Source: Thermus thermophilus (lineage in GTDB: Bacteria; Deinococcota; Deinococci; Deinococcales; Thermaceae). Taken from it: DNA of 64,000 bases. Shown here in pieces: positions 18,163-26,866 of this stretch. Within the stretch, counting starts at the first letter, position 1. The number at the start of each line of letters is the position of its first letter. The position numbers and the translations under genes were made by a program. The DNA is taken from the NCBI RefSeq assembly GCF_019974155.1, contig NZ_AP025158.1, positions 310,001-374,000 on the forward strand, given 5' to 3'. Under the pieces are notes generated by a model. It ran no database searches. It was not told where the DNA came from and saw only the letters and a program-made list of their open reading frames with translations.

Positions 18163-18606
18163 GTGTGGATCCCCACGCCCTTAGGTCCCCTGTGGCTGGA
18201 GGTCTCGCCCCTGGGGGTGCGCCGCCTCGAGCCTGCCCTCTACCCCCGGGGCCCGGAGGCCGAAGGGGCGCTGGCCCTCAAGGTGCGGGAGGAGGTCCAG
18301 GCCTACTTCGCCGGGGAGCGGCCCGACTTCCTGGACCTCCCCCTGGACTACACCGGCCTCTCCTCGGCCAGGCTCCGCCTCTACGAGCGGGTCCGCCTTG
18401 TGCCCTACGGGCGGACAGTGAGCTACGGGGCCTTGGGCCGGGAGCTCGGCCTCTCCCCAAGGGCGGTGGGGGCCGCCCTTAGGGCCTGCCCCTTTTTCCT
18501 CCTCGTCCCCGCCCACCGGGTGATCCACGCCGACGGGCGGCTTGGGGGGTTTCAAGGGCGGGAGGGGCTGAAGCTTTGGCTCCTCCGCTTTGAGGGGGCC
18601 CTTTAG
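18163..18606 (+). CDS. atl: Alkyltransferase-like DNA-damage protein (ATL)
   Basis: A 147-residue homologue of O6-alkylguanine-DNA alkyltransferase. The reactive PCHR motif is PAHR (116-119) with Ala117 in place of the alkyl-accepting cysteine, so it cannot repair by alkyl transfer. The remainder of the DNA-binding domain is conserved: VPYGRTVSYGALGRELG helix-turn-helix, the RAVGAALRACPF helix and HRVIHADGRLGGF. ATL proteins bind O6-alkylguanine, flip the base and hand the lesion to nucleotide excision repair; a Thermus ATL that interacts with the Uvr system is known, and uvrC lies 13 kb downstream. The start is GTG 18163. It overlaps the convergent glycosidase by 4 nt. Confidence 0.93.
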   Translation: MWIPTPLGPLWLEVSPLGVRRLEPALYPRGPEAEGALALKVREEVQAYFAGERPDFLDLPLDYTGLSSARLRLYERVRLVPYGRTVSYGALGRELGLSPRAVGAALRACPFFLLVPAHRVIHADGRLGGFQGREGLKLWLLRFEGAL

Positions 18607-20030
18607 GCCTCCTGCCACAGGGCCAGGGAGAAGGGCGGGAGCACGGGGCCGCAGAGCCTGCCCCCCTGGGGCGTGCAGACTTCCCCGGAGAGGAGGTCTA
18701 TCGCCTTTCCCCCCCGGGGGAAGACCCCGTGCAAGGGGAAGTCTTGGCGGAAGGGGTGGGGAGAGGCGTTCACCACCACCAGGTAGGGCCCCCGAGCGAA
18801 GGCCAGGTGGCCGTCCTGGGCGTAGACCCGCCGGTAAGGGGCGGTGCGCAGCGCGGGGTGTTCCTTCCTGAGCTGGGCCAGGCGCTTGACCGTCTCCCGG
18901 AGGTCCTTCTGCCAGCGGGCCTCCTCCCAGACCATCCCGCCCCGGTTTTCCGGGTCCTTGCCCCCCGCCATCCCCACTTCCTCCCCGTAGTAGACGGTGG
19001 GGTTCCCCGGGAGGAGGAAGAGGAGGGCCAGGGCCAGCCGGGCCCGCTCCACGCTCCCCCGCATCAGGCTGAGGAGCCTGGGGGTGTCGTGGGAGGTGAG
19101 GAGGTTCATCTGGGCCCGGACCACCTCGGGGCGGTAGCGGCCGAAGAGGTCCTCCAGCCGATGGCTGAAGGCCAGGGCTTGGAGGGGCTCTATGCGGCCT
19201 AGGCCTGTCTGCGCCGCGAGGTCCCGGTCTAGGGCCTCCCCGCCCACGAAGCCCAGGACGGCCCGGGCGAGGGGGTAGTTCATCACCGCGTCAAACATGT
19301 CTCCCTGGAGCCAAAAGTCCGCCTCCTCCCAGATTTCCCCCACGATGTAGGCCTCGGGGTTCGCCCCCTTGACCCTTTGGCGGAACTCCCGCCAGAAGCT
19401 GGGGTCGGGGATTTCGTTGGGCACGTCCAGACGCCAGCCGTCTATGCCGAAGCGGATCCAGTGCTCGGCCACGGCGAGGAGGTATGCCCGCACCGCCGGG
19501 GTCTCCACCTTGAGCTTGGGGAGCTCGGGGTTGCCCCACCAGGCCTCGTAGTTGGGGTGGGCGGTGTAGGCCTTTAGGGGGAAGCCCTTGACGTGGTACC
19601 AGTCCCGGTAGGGGCTTTGCTCGCCGTTTTCCATGAGGTGCTGGAAGGCGAAGAAGCCCCGGCCCGTGTGGTTGAAGACCCCGTCCAGGATGACCCTCAC
19701 CCCGTGGGCGTGGGCCACCTCCAGGAGGTGCCTTAAGGCCTCGTTTCCCCCCAGGATGGGATCTACCTGGAAGTAGTCCACAGTGTGGTAGCGGTGGTTG
19801 GCGGTGGAGGCGAAGACGGGGTTGAGGTAGATGGCCTCCACCCCGAGGTCCAGGAGGTAGGGGAGCTTCTCCGCCACGCCCCAAAGCGTCCCCCCTTTGA
19901 AGCCCCTGAGGGTAGGGGGGGCTTCCCAGGGCTCAAAGGGCCCTGCAGGGGCGGGTCTGCCCGGCGGGCCTGCGCGGAAGAAGCGGTCGGGGAAGATCTG
20001 GTAAAAGAAGGCGCCTTCGTACCAGGCCAC
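18603..20030 (-). CDS. GH13 alpha-amylase family glycosidase (neopullulanase/cyclomaltodextrinase-like)
   Basis: A 475-residue GH13 enzyme hydrolysing alpha-glucans. It starts directly at the catalytic barrel (VAWYEGAFFYQIFPDRFF) with no N-terminal dimerisation domain and no signal peptide, so it is cytosolic. The four conserved regions are present: DGVFNHTG, GWRLDVPNE (nucleophile Asp), GEIWEEADFW (acid Glu) and LLTSHDTPR. A short C-terminal beta domain ends in FSLALWQEA. GTG 20030 is chosen because TAGACT on this strand (20038-20043) lies 7 nt upstream; an upstream extension to 20162 would run through the gmk promoter and is rejected. Confidence 0.88.
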   Translation of the reverse strand: MAWYEGAFFYQIFPDRFFRAGPPGRPAPAGPFEPWEAPPTLRGFKGGTLWGVAEKLPYLLDLGVEAIYLNPVFASTANHRYHTVDYFQVDPILGGNEALRHLLEVAHAHGVRVILDGVFNHTGRGFFAFQHLMENGEQSPYRDWYHVKGFPLKAYTAHPNYEAWWGNPELPKLKVETPAVRAYLLAVAEHWIRFGIDGWRLDVPNEIPDPSFWREFRQRVKGANPEAYIVGEIWEEADFWLQGDMFDAVMNYPLARAVLGFVGGEALDRDLAAQTGLGRIEPLQALAFSHRLEDLFGRYRPEVVRAQMNLLTSHDTPRLLSLMRGSVERARLALALLFLLPGNPTVYYGEEVGMAGGKDPENRGGMVWEEARWQKDLRETVKRLAQLRKEHPALRTAPYRRVYAQDGHLAFARGPYLVVVNASPHPFRQDFPLHGVFPRGGKAIDLLSGEVCTPQGGRLCGPVLPPFSLALWQEA

Positions 20031-20037
20031 GCCTCCG

Positions 20038-20066
20038 AGTCTAACACCCCGGTCCTGTGGTATCCT
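20038..20066. promoter_or_regulatory. Divergent leaderless promoters, glycosidase / gmk
   Basis: On the minus strand TAGACT (20038-20043) is 7 nt from the glycosidase GTG; on the plus strand TATCCT (20061-20066) is 7 nt from the gmk GTG at 20074. The two hexamers are only 17 bp apart, so the two polymerases would compete. Confidence 0.6.
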
Positions 20067-20073
20067 CTCCCGG

Positions 20074-20745
20074 GTGAGGGGGATGCGGGGCCGCCTTTTC
20101 GTGATGACCGGGGCGAGCGGGGTGGGGAAGGGCACGGTGCGGGCGAAGGTCCTGGAGCGCACCCGGCTCTTCTATTCCATCTCCATGACCACCCGTCCCC
20201 CCCGGCCAGGGGAGGTGGACGGGGTGGACTACTACTTCGTGGACCGCCCCACCTTTGAGGCCCTCGTCCGCGAGGACGGCTTCTTGGAGTACGCGGAGTA
20301 CGTGGGCCACCTCTACGGCACCCCCAGGGCCCCGGTGGAGCGGGCCTTGAGCCGGGGGGAGGACGTCCTCTTGGAGATTGAGGTCCAGGGGGCGCTCCAG
20401 GTGAAGCGGGCCGTGCCCGAGGCGGTCCTGATCTTCCTCCTTCCCCCCTCCCTCTCCGAGCTGAAGCGCCGCCTGGTCTACCGGGGCAAGGACAGCCCCG
20501 AGAAGATCCAGAAGCGCCTGGAGCAGGCGGAGTGGGAGATCCGGAACGCCCACCTCTTTGACTACGTGGTGGTGAACGACGTCCTCGAGGAGGCCGTGGC
20601 CGACTTCCTCGCCATCCTCACCGCGGAGAGGCGGCGGAGCGGGAGGATGGGGGAGGCTTTGGCGATGGCCCTGCGGCGCGATCCGGCCCTCGAGGCCGAG
20701 CTGGACGAGATCCTAAGGAGGCGGTATGGCGGAACCGGGCATTGA
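20074..20745 (+). CDS. gmk: Guanylate kinase
   Basis: A 223-residue P-loop kinase phosphorylating GMP to GDP. The P-loop is [11 protein letters not shown], followed by the GMP-binding [23 protein letters not shown] region and the [12 protein letters not shown] strand. The leaderless GTG 20074 fits TATCCT 7 nt upstream; ATG 20083 ([10 protein letters not shown]) is the alternative and also leaves the P-loop intact. The C-terminus is slightly longer than E. coli Gmk and overlaps rpoZ by 20 nt. Together with guaA at 28 kb it serves GTP synthesis. Confidence 0.93.
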   Translation: MRGMRGRLFVMTGASGVGKGTVRAKVLERTRLFYSISMTTRPPRPGEVDGVDYYFVDRPTFEALVREDGFLEYAEYVGHLYGTPRAPVERALSRGEDVLLEIEVQGALQVKRAVPEAVLIFLLPPSLSELKRRLVYRGKDSPEKIQKRLEQAEWEIRNAHLFDYVVVNDVLEEAVADFLAILTAERRRSGRMGEALAMALRRDPALEAELDEILRRRYGGTGH

Positions 20746-21025
20746 CAAGCTCTTCGGCATGGTGGACTCCAAGTACCGGCTCACCGTGGTGGTGGCCAAG
20801 AGGGCGCAGCAACTCCTCCGCCACGGCTTCAAGAACACGGTCTTGGAGCCGGAGGAAAGGCCCAAGATGCAGACCCTCGAGGGGCTTTTTGACGATCCCA
20901 ACGCCGTGACCTGGGCCATGAAGGAGCTCCTCACGGGCCGCCTGGTCTTCGGCGAGAACCTGGTGCCCGAGGACCGGCTCCAAAAGGAGATGGAGCGGCT
21001 CTACCCGGTGGAGCGGGAGGAGTAG
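20726..21025 (+). CDS. rpoZ: RNA polymerase omega subunit
   Basis: A 99-residue omega subunit, the length seen in Thermus polymerase structures. [30 protein letters not shown] is recognisable at the N-terminus, with the [11 protein letters not shown] helix that clasps the beta-prime C-terminus. The gmk-rpoZ order is conserved in many bacteria. The ATG overlaps gmk by 20 nt with GGAGGCGGT upstream. Confidence 0.95.
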
Positions 21026-21031
21026 CGCGCC

Positions 21032-22222
21032 GTGGCCCGGGTCCTGGTGGCGGTGACGGGGGGGGTGGCCGCGGTGAAGGCCCCCCACCTCCTCCGCCTC
21101 CTGCGCCGGGAGGGGCACGAGGTGCGGGCCCTCGCCACCCCCAGGGCCCTGGAGTTCGTCACCCCCCTCTCCCTGGCCGTGGCCTCCGGGGGCGAGGTGG
21201 CCACGGAGGAGGCCTGGTTCCGGCCCGATGGGAGGGCCCTCCACATAGAGCTCGCCCGCTGGGCCGAGGCGGTCCTGGTGGCCCCCGCCACCGCCGACGC
21301 CCTGGCCAAGGCCGCTTTGGGCCTCGCCGACGACCTCCTCTCCGCCACCCTCCTCGCCGGGGCCAAACGGGTGGCCTGGGCCCCGGCCATGAACGAGGCC
21401 ATGTGGCTTGCCCCCCAGACCCAGGCCCACGTCAGGCGGCTGGAGGAACTGGGGCACGCCTTCTTCGGCCCGGCCTACGGTCCCTTGGCCGCCGTGGGGG
21501 AGGGGGAGGGATGGGGGCGGATGCTGGAACCCGAGGAGCTTGTGGAGCGGTTGCGGGCTTTCCTCGCGCCCAAGGACCTCTTGGGCCTCCGCCTCCTCGT
21601 CTCCGCCGGGCCCACCCGGGAGTACCTGGACCCGGTGCGCTTCCTCTCCAACCCTTCCTCGGGCCGGATGGGCTACGCCGTGGCCGAGGCCGCCCGGGAC
21701 CGGGGGGCGGAGGTGGTCCTGGTTTCCGGGCCCACCGCGCTTCCCGACCCCTGGGGCGTGGAGGTGGTCCGGGTGGAGAGCGCCCTGGAGATGCGGCAGG
21801 CCATCCTGGACCGCTACCCCTGGGCCCAGGCGGTGGTCATGGCCGCCGCGGTGGCGGACTACCGGCCCGCCGAGACCCTAAAGGACAAGGAGCCCAAGGC
21901 CGCGGCGGAAAAGCTCCTCCGCCTCGTGCCCAACCCCGACATCCTCCGCGAGCTCGGGGAGAGGAAGGGGGGGCGGGTGCTCGTGGGCTTCGCCATGGAG
22001 ACCCGGGAGGGCCTGGAGCGGGCCCGGGGGAAGCTCGCCCGCAAGAACCTGGACCTGATCGCCTTGAACTACGTGGGGCGGGAGGGGGTGGGCTTTGGGA
22101 GCCCCGAGAACGAGGTGACCCTGATCCTCCGGGACGGCCGGGTGGTGGAGCTTCCCCGGCTTTCCAAGCGGGAGGTGGCCCACCGTATACTGGATTTCGT
22201 CAAGGAGTTCTGGGAGCGATAG
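21032..22222 (+). CDS. coaBC: Bifunctional phosphopantothenoylcysteine decarboxylase / synthetase (CoaBC, Dfp)
   Basis: A 396-residue coenzyme A enzyme. CoaC (about 1-180) is an FMN decarboxylase with VAVTGGVAAVKAPHLLR, the histidine of LHIELARWAEAVLVAPATADALAK and the PAMNEAMW motif. CoaB (about 185-396) has SAGPTREYLDPVRFLSNPSSGRMG and the NKxDLIALN-type motif KNLDLIALN. The substrate-flap segment that carries a catalytic Cys in E. coli (ACGDIGPGRM) reads AAVGEGEGWGRM here, and the whole protein contains no cysteine. GTG 21032 is 6 nt after rpoZ; the cluster gmk-rpoZ-coaBC is widespread. Confidence 0.92.
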   Translation: MARVLVAVTGGVAAVKAPHLLRLLRREGHEVRALATPRALEFVTPLSLAVASGGEVATEEAWFRPDGRALHIELARWAEAVLVAPATADALAKAALGLADDLLSATLLAGAKRVAWAPAMNEAMWLAPQTQAHVRRLEELGHAFFGPAYGPLAAVGEGEGWGRMLEPEELVERLRAFLAPKDLLGLRLLVSAGPTREYLDPVRFLSNPSSGRMGYAVAEAARDRGAEVVLVSGPTALPDPWGVEVVRVESALEMRQAILDRYPWAQAVVMAAAVADYRPAETLKDKEPKAAAEKLLRLVPNPDILRELGERKGGRVLVGFAMETREGLERARGKLARKNLDLIALNYVGREGVGFGSPENEVTLILRDGRVVELPRLSKREVAHRILDFVKEFWER

Positions 22223-22231
22223 GAGCTGCGT

Positions 22232-22726
22232 ATGGGCAACAAGGCGGAACGGCACCGCGCCATCCAGGAGATCGTCCGCCGGGAGGAGATCGGCACCCAG
22301 AAGGAGCTGGTGGAGAGGCTGCGCCAGCTGGGGTTTGAGGTGACCCAGGCCACGGTGAGCCGGGACATCGCCGAGCTGGGCCTGGCCCGCATCGCCTTGG
22401 GCAAGGGGCGGCACCGGTACGTCCTCCCGGCCTCGGACCTTTCCGAGAACGCCTACGAGGAGCTCAAGCGCCAGTTCGGCCTCTTCGTGCGGGACGTGGA
22501 CCGGGGAGGGAACCTCCTCGTGGTGAAGACGGTGGAGGGGCACGCCTCCGGCATTGCCTACCTCCTGGACCGCCTCCGCCGGGACGAGATCGTGGGCACC
22601 TTGGCCGGGGACGACACCATCCTCGTGGTGGTCCGGACCGAGGAAGCGGCCCAGGCCCTCGAGGACGAGTTCGCGGGCCTGCTCCTAGAGGGAAGGGCCC
22701 TGCGGCGGGCGCTTTCCGGCTCCTAG
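22232..22726 (+). CDS. argR: Arginine repressor
   Basis: A 164-residue ArgR. The N-terminal winged HTH (about 1-75) contains ATVSRDIAELGLARI; the C-terminal hexamerisation and arginine-binding domain contains VEGHASGIAYLLDRL and GTLAGDDTILVV, whose GDDT acidic pair binds arginine. It lies 9 nt after coaBC and precedes marC by one base. It controls arginine metabolism genes elsewhere; no ARG-box is obvious here. Confidence 0.93.
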   Translation: MGNKAERHRAIQEIVRREEIGTQKELVERLRQLGFEVTQATVSRDIAELGLARIALGKGRHRYVLPASDLSENAYEELKRQFGLFVRDVDRGGNLLVVKTVEGHASGIAYLLDRLRRDEIVGTLAGDDTILVVVRTEEAAQALEDEFAGLLLEGRALRRALSGS

Positions 22727-22727
22727 G

Positions 22728-23339
22728 GTGCTGGAGCTCTTTCTCAAGTCCTTCCTGACCCTCTTCGTGGTCATGGACCCGGTGGGGCTCGTCCCCGTCT
22801 TCGTGGCCTTGGCGGGGGACCGGCCCCACCGGACCCAGGTCCTCATCGCCCGCAAGGCGGTCCTGGTGGCGGGGGGGCTTCTCACCTTCTTCTACTTTTT
22901 CGGGCGGGAGCTTCTGGGCCACCTGGGGATCTCCCTCGAGGCCCTGCGCATCGCGGGCGGGGTGCTCCTCTTCCGCATCGCCACGGAGATGGTCTTCGCC
23001 CACCACGAGCGGGAGACGGAGGAGGAGCGGGACGAGGCCTTGAGCCGGGCGGACATCTCCGTCTTCCCCCTCGCCATCCCCCTCATCGCCGGGCCTGGGG
23101 CCTTGGCCAGCGTCCTGGTCCTGGGGGCGGAGGCCAAGGGGGTGCCCTACGGCTTCGCCGTGGTCCTCTTCACCACCTACCTCGTCCTCTTCCTGGCCTA
23201 CCTCTTCCTCCGGGGGGCCACGGCGGTGCGCCGGGCCCTGGGGCGGACGGGGGTGAACGTGGTCACCCGCGTCCTGGGCCTCCTCCTCGCGGCCCTAGCC
23301 GTGCAGTACGTGGCGGACGGGGTGAAGGGCCTCCTCTAG
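22728..23339 (+). CDS. MarC family integral membrane protein
   Basis: A 203-residue inner-membrane protein with about six hydrophobic segments. Family marks are FLTLFVVMDPVGLVPVF at the N-terminus and DISVFPLAIPLIAGPGAL in the middle. Despite the name, MarC proteins have no proven role in multiple antibiotic resistance, and the transported substrate is unknown. The GTG start is one base after the argR stop. It converges with the carboxyltransferase gene (4-nt overlap). Confidence 0.88.
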   Translation: MLELFLKSFLTLFVVMDPVGLVPVFVALAGDRPHRTQVLIARKAVLVAGGLLTFFYFFGRELLGHLGISLEALRIAGGVLLFRIATEMVFAHHERETEEERDEALSRADISVFPLAIPLIAGPGALASVLVLGAEAKGVPYGFAVVLFTTYLVLFLAYLFLRGATAVRRALGRTGVNVVTRVLGLLLAALAVQYVADGVKGLL

Positions 23340-24997
23340 ACCTGGAAGACCCCGATGCGGAAAGGCTCCCGCTCCGGGTTCAGGGCGCAGGCCTCGAGGG
23401 CCCGGATGAGCCACTTCCGGGTCTCGTGGGGGAAGATGACGGCGTCCACCCAAAGCCTCGCGGCGGCGTAGCGCGGGTCCAGGGTCTCCTCGTAGCGGCC
23501 CTTGATGCGCTCGTAAAGCTCCCTTAGCTCCTCGTCCGAGGGCTCCTTTCCTTCCTGCCTGAGCTTCTCCACCTCAAGCTCCAGAAGGGTCTTCGCCGCC
23601 TGGGCCCCGCCCATCACGGCGTACTTGGCGCTGGGCCAGGCGAAGAGGAACCGGGGGGCGTAGGCCTTGCCCGCGAGGGCGTAGTTCCCCGCCCCGAAGG
23701 ACCCCCCGAGGATCAGGGTGATCTTGGGCACCACGGAGTTGCTGACGGCGTTCACCAGCTTCGCCCCCCGCCTTATGATCCCCGCCTGCTCTGACTCCTT
23801 GCCCACCATGAAGCCCGTGACGTCCTGGAGGAAGAGGAGGGGGATATGCATCTGGTTGACCTCGAGGATGAACCGGGCCGCCTTGTCCGCCGCCTCGGCG
23901 TAGATGACCCCGCCCACCTCAATCCGCCCCCGCTTCTTCAGGACGAGGCGCTGGTTGCCCACGATGCCCACCGGAAAGCCCCCGATCCGGGCGAAGCCCG
24001 TGACCAGGGTCTCCCCGTACCCCCCCTTGTACTCCAGAAACTCCGAGCCGTCCACGATGCGGGCGATCACCTCCCGGAGGTCGTAGGGGCGGGAACCGTC
24101 GGGGGAGACGAGGCCGTAGAGGTCCTCTATGGGGTAGAGGGGTTCCCTTGGCGCCTTGCGCCCTTCCGCCCAGGGGGCGAGGCGGGGGGGCGGGTAGAGG
24201 GCGGCGAGCTCCCTTATGCGCGCCAAAGCCGCCTCGTCCGTGGGCTCGTAGAAGTCCACCGTCCCCGAGACCTCGTAGTGCATCCTCGCCCCCCCGAGCT
24301 CCTCGGAGGAGACCTCCTGGCCGATGGCCGCCTTCACCAAGGCGGGGCCCGCGAGGTAGAGGCCGCTTCCCTCCGTCATGATGAGGACGTCCGTCATCAC
24401 GGGGAGGTAGGCCCCCCCGGCCACGCAGTTCCCCATGATGGCCGAGATCTGGGGGATCCCCAGGGCGGACATGCGGGCGTTCAGGTAGAAGATGCGGCCA
24501 AAGTCGTCCTGGTCGGGGAAGACCTCGTCCTGGAGGGGGAGGAACACCCCGGCGGAGTCCACCAGGTAGACCGTGGGGAGGCGGTTTTCCAGGGCGATGG
24601 TCTGGGCCCGGATCACCTTCTTGGCGGTGATGGGGAAGAAGGCCCCGGCCTTCACCGTGGCGTCGTTGGCGATGATCATCCAGTCCCGGCCCGCGATCCG
24701 CCCGATCCCCGTGATCACCCCCCCCGCCGGGGCCCCGCCCCACTCCTCGTACATCCCCCACCCGGCAAAGGCCATGAGCTCGTAGAACTCCGTGCCGGGG
24801 TCCAGGAGCTTTTGGATGCGCTCCCTGGCGGTGAGGCGGCCCTTTTTGTGCTGGCGCTCTATGGCCTTGGGGCCGCCGCCTTGGCGCACCTTCTCCAGGC
24901 TTTCCCTAAAGTCCCGCACCAGGGCCACCCAGGCGTCCTTGTTGGCCTTGAAGGCGGGGCTTTCCCGGTCCTCCGGGCGCAGGGCGGTTTCCAGCAT
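23336..24997 (-). CDS. Acyl-CoA carboxylase carboxyltransferase subunit (MccB/PccB-like)
   Basis: A 553-residue biotin-dependent carboxyltransferase. It has the paired crotonase-like halves: GNCVAGGAYLPVMTD with GGARMHYEVSGTVD in the first and GSFGAGNYALAGKAY with AVMGGAQAA in the second. The length and the insert after LLDPGTEFYELMAFAGWGMY resemble methylcrotonoyl-CoA carboxylase beta (leucine breakdown), but propionyl-CoA or geranyl-CoA are possible. No biotin carboxylase or BCCP gene is adjacent. ATG 24997 is 6 nt from a perfect TATAAT, so it is translated from a leaderless mRNA. Confidence 0.87.
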   Translation of the reverse strand: MLETALRPEDRESPAFKANKDAWVALVRDFRESLEKVRQGGGPKAIERQHKKGRLTARERIQKLLDPGTEFYELMAFAGWGMYEEWGGAPAGGVITGIGRIAGRDWMIIANDATVKAGAFFPITAKKVIRAQTIALENRLPTVYLVDSAGVFLPLQDEVFPDQDDFGRIFYLNARMSALGIPQISAIMGNCVAGGAYLPVMTDVLIMTEGSGLYLAGPALVKAAIGQEVSSEELGGARMHYEVSGTVDFYEPTDEAALARIRELAALYPPPRLAPWAEGRKAPREPLYPIEDLYGLVSPDGSRPYDLREVIARIVDGSEFLEYKGGYGETLVTGFARIGGFPVGIVGNQRLVLKKRGRIEVGGVIYAEAADKAARFILEVNQMHIPLLFLQDVTGFMVGKESEQAGIIRRGAKLVNAVSNSVVPKITLILGGSFGAGNYALAGKAYAPRFLFAWPSAKYAVMGGAQAAKTLLELEVEKLRQEGKEPSDEELRELYERIKGRYEETLDPRYAAARLWVDAVIFPHETRKWLIRALEACALNPEREPFRIGVFQV

Positions 24998-25003
24998 GGC
25001 CCG

Positions 25004-25009
25004 ATTATA
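25004..25009 (-). promoter_or_regulatory. Consensus -10 of the carboxyltransferase gene
   Basis: TATAAT on the minus strand, 6 nt before the ATG at 24997; it lies between this gene and the end of rnhA (25016). Confidence 0.65.
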
Positions 25010-25015
25010 ACGCTT

Positions 25016-25516
25016 TTATGCCTCTTCGTGGAAAAGCGTGGGGGCCTGGGGCGGGCAGGGCGTCTTGGCCTGGGCTTGGGCCTGGCGCCTCGCCTCCCGG
25101 TCCACCCGCTCGTTCTCCGGGTGGCCCGTGTGCCCCTTCACAAAGTGGAACCGCACCCGGTGGGGGGCCATGGCGAGGAGGAGGGCCTCCCAGAGGTCGC
25201 GGTTTTTCACGGGCTTGCCCTCCGCCGTCTTCCAGCGGCTTTTTTGCCATCTTTCTAGCCAGCCTTCCGTGAAGGCCTTCTTGAGGTAGTGGCTGTCGGT
25301 GTGGAGGTCCACCTCACAGGGCTCCTTCAAGGCCTTCAGGCCCTCTATGGCCGCCTTGAGCTCCATGCGGTTGTTGGTGGTGCAAGGCTCTCCCCCGGAG
25401 AGGAGCCTCTCGTGGGCGTTAAAGCGGAGGAGGGCCGCCCACCCCCCGGGGCCGGGGTTTCCCAGGCAGGCCCCGTCGGTGAAGAGGGCCACGCGTTTCC
25501 TGGGGGAGGGGTTCAC
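25016..25516 (-). CDS. rnhA: Ribonuclease HI
   Basis: A 166-residue RNase HI, the exact size of the T. thermophilus enzyme. The catalytic acids are in [24 protein letters not shown] and NERVDREA; the basic handle is [20 protein letters not shown]. The C-terminal tail [15 protein letters not shown] is the Thermus type. GTG 25516 is overlapped by the TGA of the upstream VOC gene (GTGA). Several residues (for example the handle and HTDSHYL) differ from the HB8 protein as I remember it, pointing to another strain. Confidence 0.95.
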   Translation of the reverse strand: MNPSPRKRVALFTDGACLGNPGPGGWAALLRFNAHERLLSGGEPCTTNNRMELKAAIEGLKALKEPCEVDLHTDSHYLKKAFTEGWLERWQKSRWKTAEGKPVKNRDLWEALLLAMAPHRVRFHFVKGHTGHPENERVDREARRQAQAQAKTPCPPQAPTLFHEEA

Positions 25517-25732
25517 GTCTCCTCCAGGCCCCAGATCCGCGCCGGGGCGAGCTCCACCAGGTTGCCCGCGGGGTCCTGGGTGTAGAGGCTTTTCCCCTTG
25601 GGCCACTCGGCCCACCACACCGGGTAGCCCGCCGCCTTGAGGCGCGCTTCCCAGGCGGGAAGCTCCTCCTCCTCCACCCGGAAGGCCACGTGGACGCTTC
25701 CTTTGGCCCCGTGGGGAGGGAGGTGGGTTTCC

Positions 25733-26833
25733 TCAAAACTTGCACCTCCCGCATACCCCGCATAAACCTTCACCCCCTCCCCCCGGCGGCCCCAGACCCA
25801 GGGCGTGGAGCTCCCGCAGGATGACCTGCACCACCAGCTCGGGCAAGAGAACCCGAGCTGCCCCCTCCCTGGCCTCCCGCCAGCTCCCCTTCCCCTCCAC
25901 CCCCACCCAGTGGGCCAGCAGGTAGGCCAGAAGGGAGAGCACCAGAAAGCGGTGCACCCCCAAGGCCGTCCGCTGCCCGAACTGCCCCAGGGAGAACTCA
26001 CTCTTCGCAGCCCGGAAGAAGTGCTCTACCGTGAACCGCCTCCTTCCCCAGGTGAGCATGGTCCGGGGCGTGGCGGGAAAGGTGGCCACCACGTACCGCC
26101 ACTCCCAGCCCCCTTGGGGCAGGGGGTAGCGGTACCAGGCCACCCAGACCGGGAAGGAAAGCCCCCACAGGTAGACCCGGCTCCCCTGCCGCCTGAGGTC
26201 CAAAAGCCTTCCCCCTCCCCGCAGCCTCCGGTCCCGCCGCATCCCCACCACCGTTTCCAAGCCCAACCGCCTCACCCCAAAGAGGAACCAGGCCGTACCA
26301 AAGGCCGCGTCCGCGGCCACCCGTATCCGGAAGGTCCGGCGCATCCAGAGGGGCAGAGAGGCCAGGAGGCTCAGGGCCAGGAGGGAGAGGCCTTTCTCCC
26401 CCTTGCCCCGCCATAGACGGTAGGCCCAGGGGACGCGGAGGTCCCCGTAGACGAGGTAAAGGACCACGAGGTGGAGGCCCCACTTGCCGTGAAAGAAGGA
26501 GAGGGGGAGGTGGGGGAAGTGGCCCCGCTTTTCCAGGGTGACCAGGTCCAGGACCACCAGGAGGCGGGGCTTGGGGCCCTTTCTCCGCCTGGCCCGGTCC
26601 AGGGCTTTCTGGGCCTCCTCGCGGGCCAGGCGGATGAGGGCGCGGGTGGGCCAGGGGTAGCGGTTGAGGAAGCGGGAGAGGGCGGAGGGGGACTTGGTCT
26701 TGCTGTGCTGGGGTCTAGCCTTGCCGTGACCGGTGAGGAAAAGGAACAACAGGGCCTTCAAGGATTCCCGCAGGTGGGGGGTTGGCATGAGGGCCAGGAT
26801 GGTCCAAAGTAGGGATAGGGCTACTGGTCTCAT
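25733..26833 (-). CDS. DDE transposase of the insertion sequence
   Basis: A 366-residue transposase. The first Asp is likely in LLVVLDLVTLEKRG, the second in RVAADAAFGT, followed by the conserved VVGMRRDRRL, and the Glu in the C-terminal TVEHFFRAAKSEFSLGQFGQRT, an IS4-superfamily Y-(2)-R-(3)-E-(6)-K-like segment. ATG 26833 is chosen because GAGGGG lies just before it; ATG 26845 is four codons upstream without a binding site. The stop codon uses the terminal base of the IS. Both starts lie in a strong hairpin (26818-26866), a typical way of limiting transposase synthesis. Confidence 0.85.
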   Translation of the reverse strand: MRPVALSLLWTILALMPTPHLRESLKALLFLFLTGHGKARPQHSKTKSPSALSRFLNRYPWPTRALIRLAREEAQKALDRARRRKGPKPRLLVVLDLVTLEKRGHFPHLPLSFFHGKWGLHLVVLYLVYGDLRVPWAYRLWRGKGEKGLSLLALSLLASLPLWMRRTFRIRVAADAAFGTAWFLFGVRRLGLETVVGMRRDRRLRGGGRLLDLRRQGSRVYLWGLSFPVWVAWYRYPLPQGGWEWRYVVATFPATPRTMLTWGRRRFTVEHFFRAAKSEFSLGQFGQRTALGVHRFLVLSLLAYLLAHWVGVEGKGSWREAREGAARVLLPELVVQVILRELHALGLGPPGGGGEGLCGVCGRCKF

Positions 26834-26866
26834 GGCACCCCTCATAAGAGGGGAAACCAGTAGCCC
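26818..26866. repeat. Inverted repeat masking the transposase start codons
   Basis: GGGCTACTGGT (26818-26828) is exactly complementary to ACCAGTAGCCC (26856-26866), and between them CCCCTC-ATAA-GAGGGG (26838-26853) forms an inner stem. On the transposase mRNA this folds into a long hairpin that encloses both candidate ATGs and the ribosome-binding site, so read-through transcripts would be poorly translated. Confidence 0.75.
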
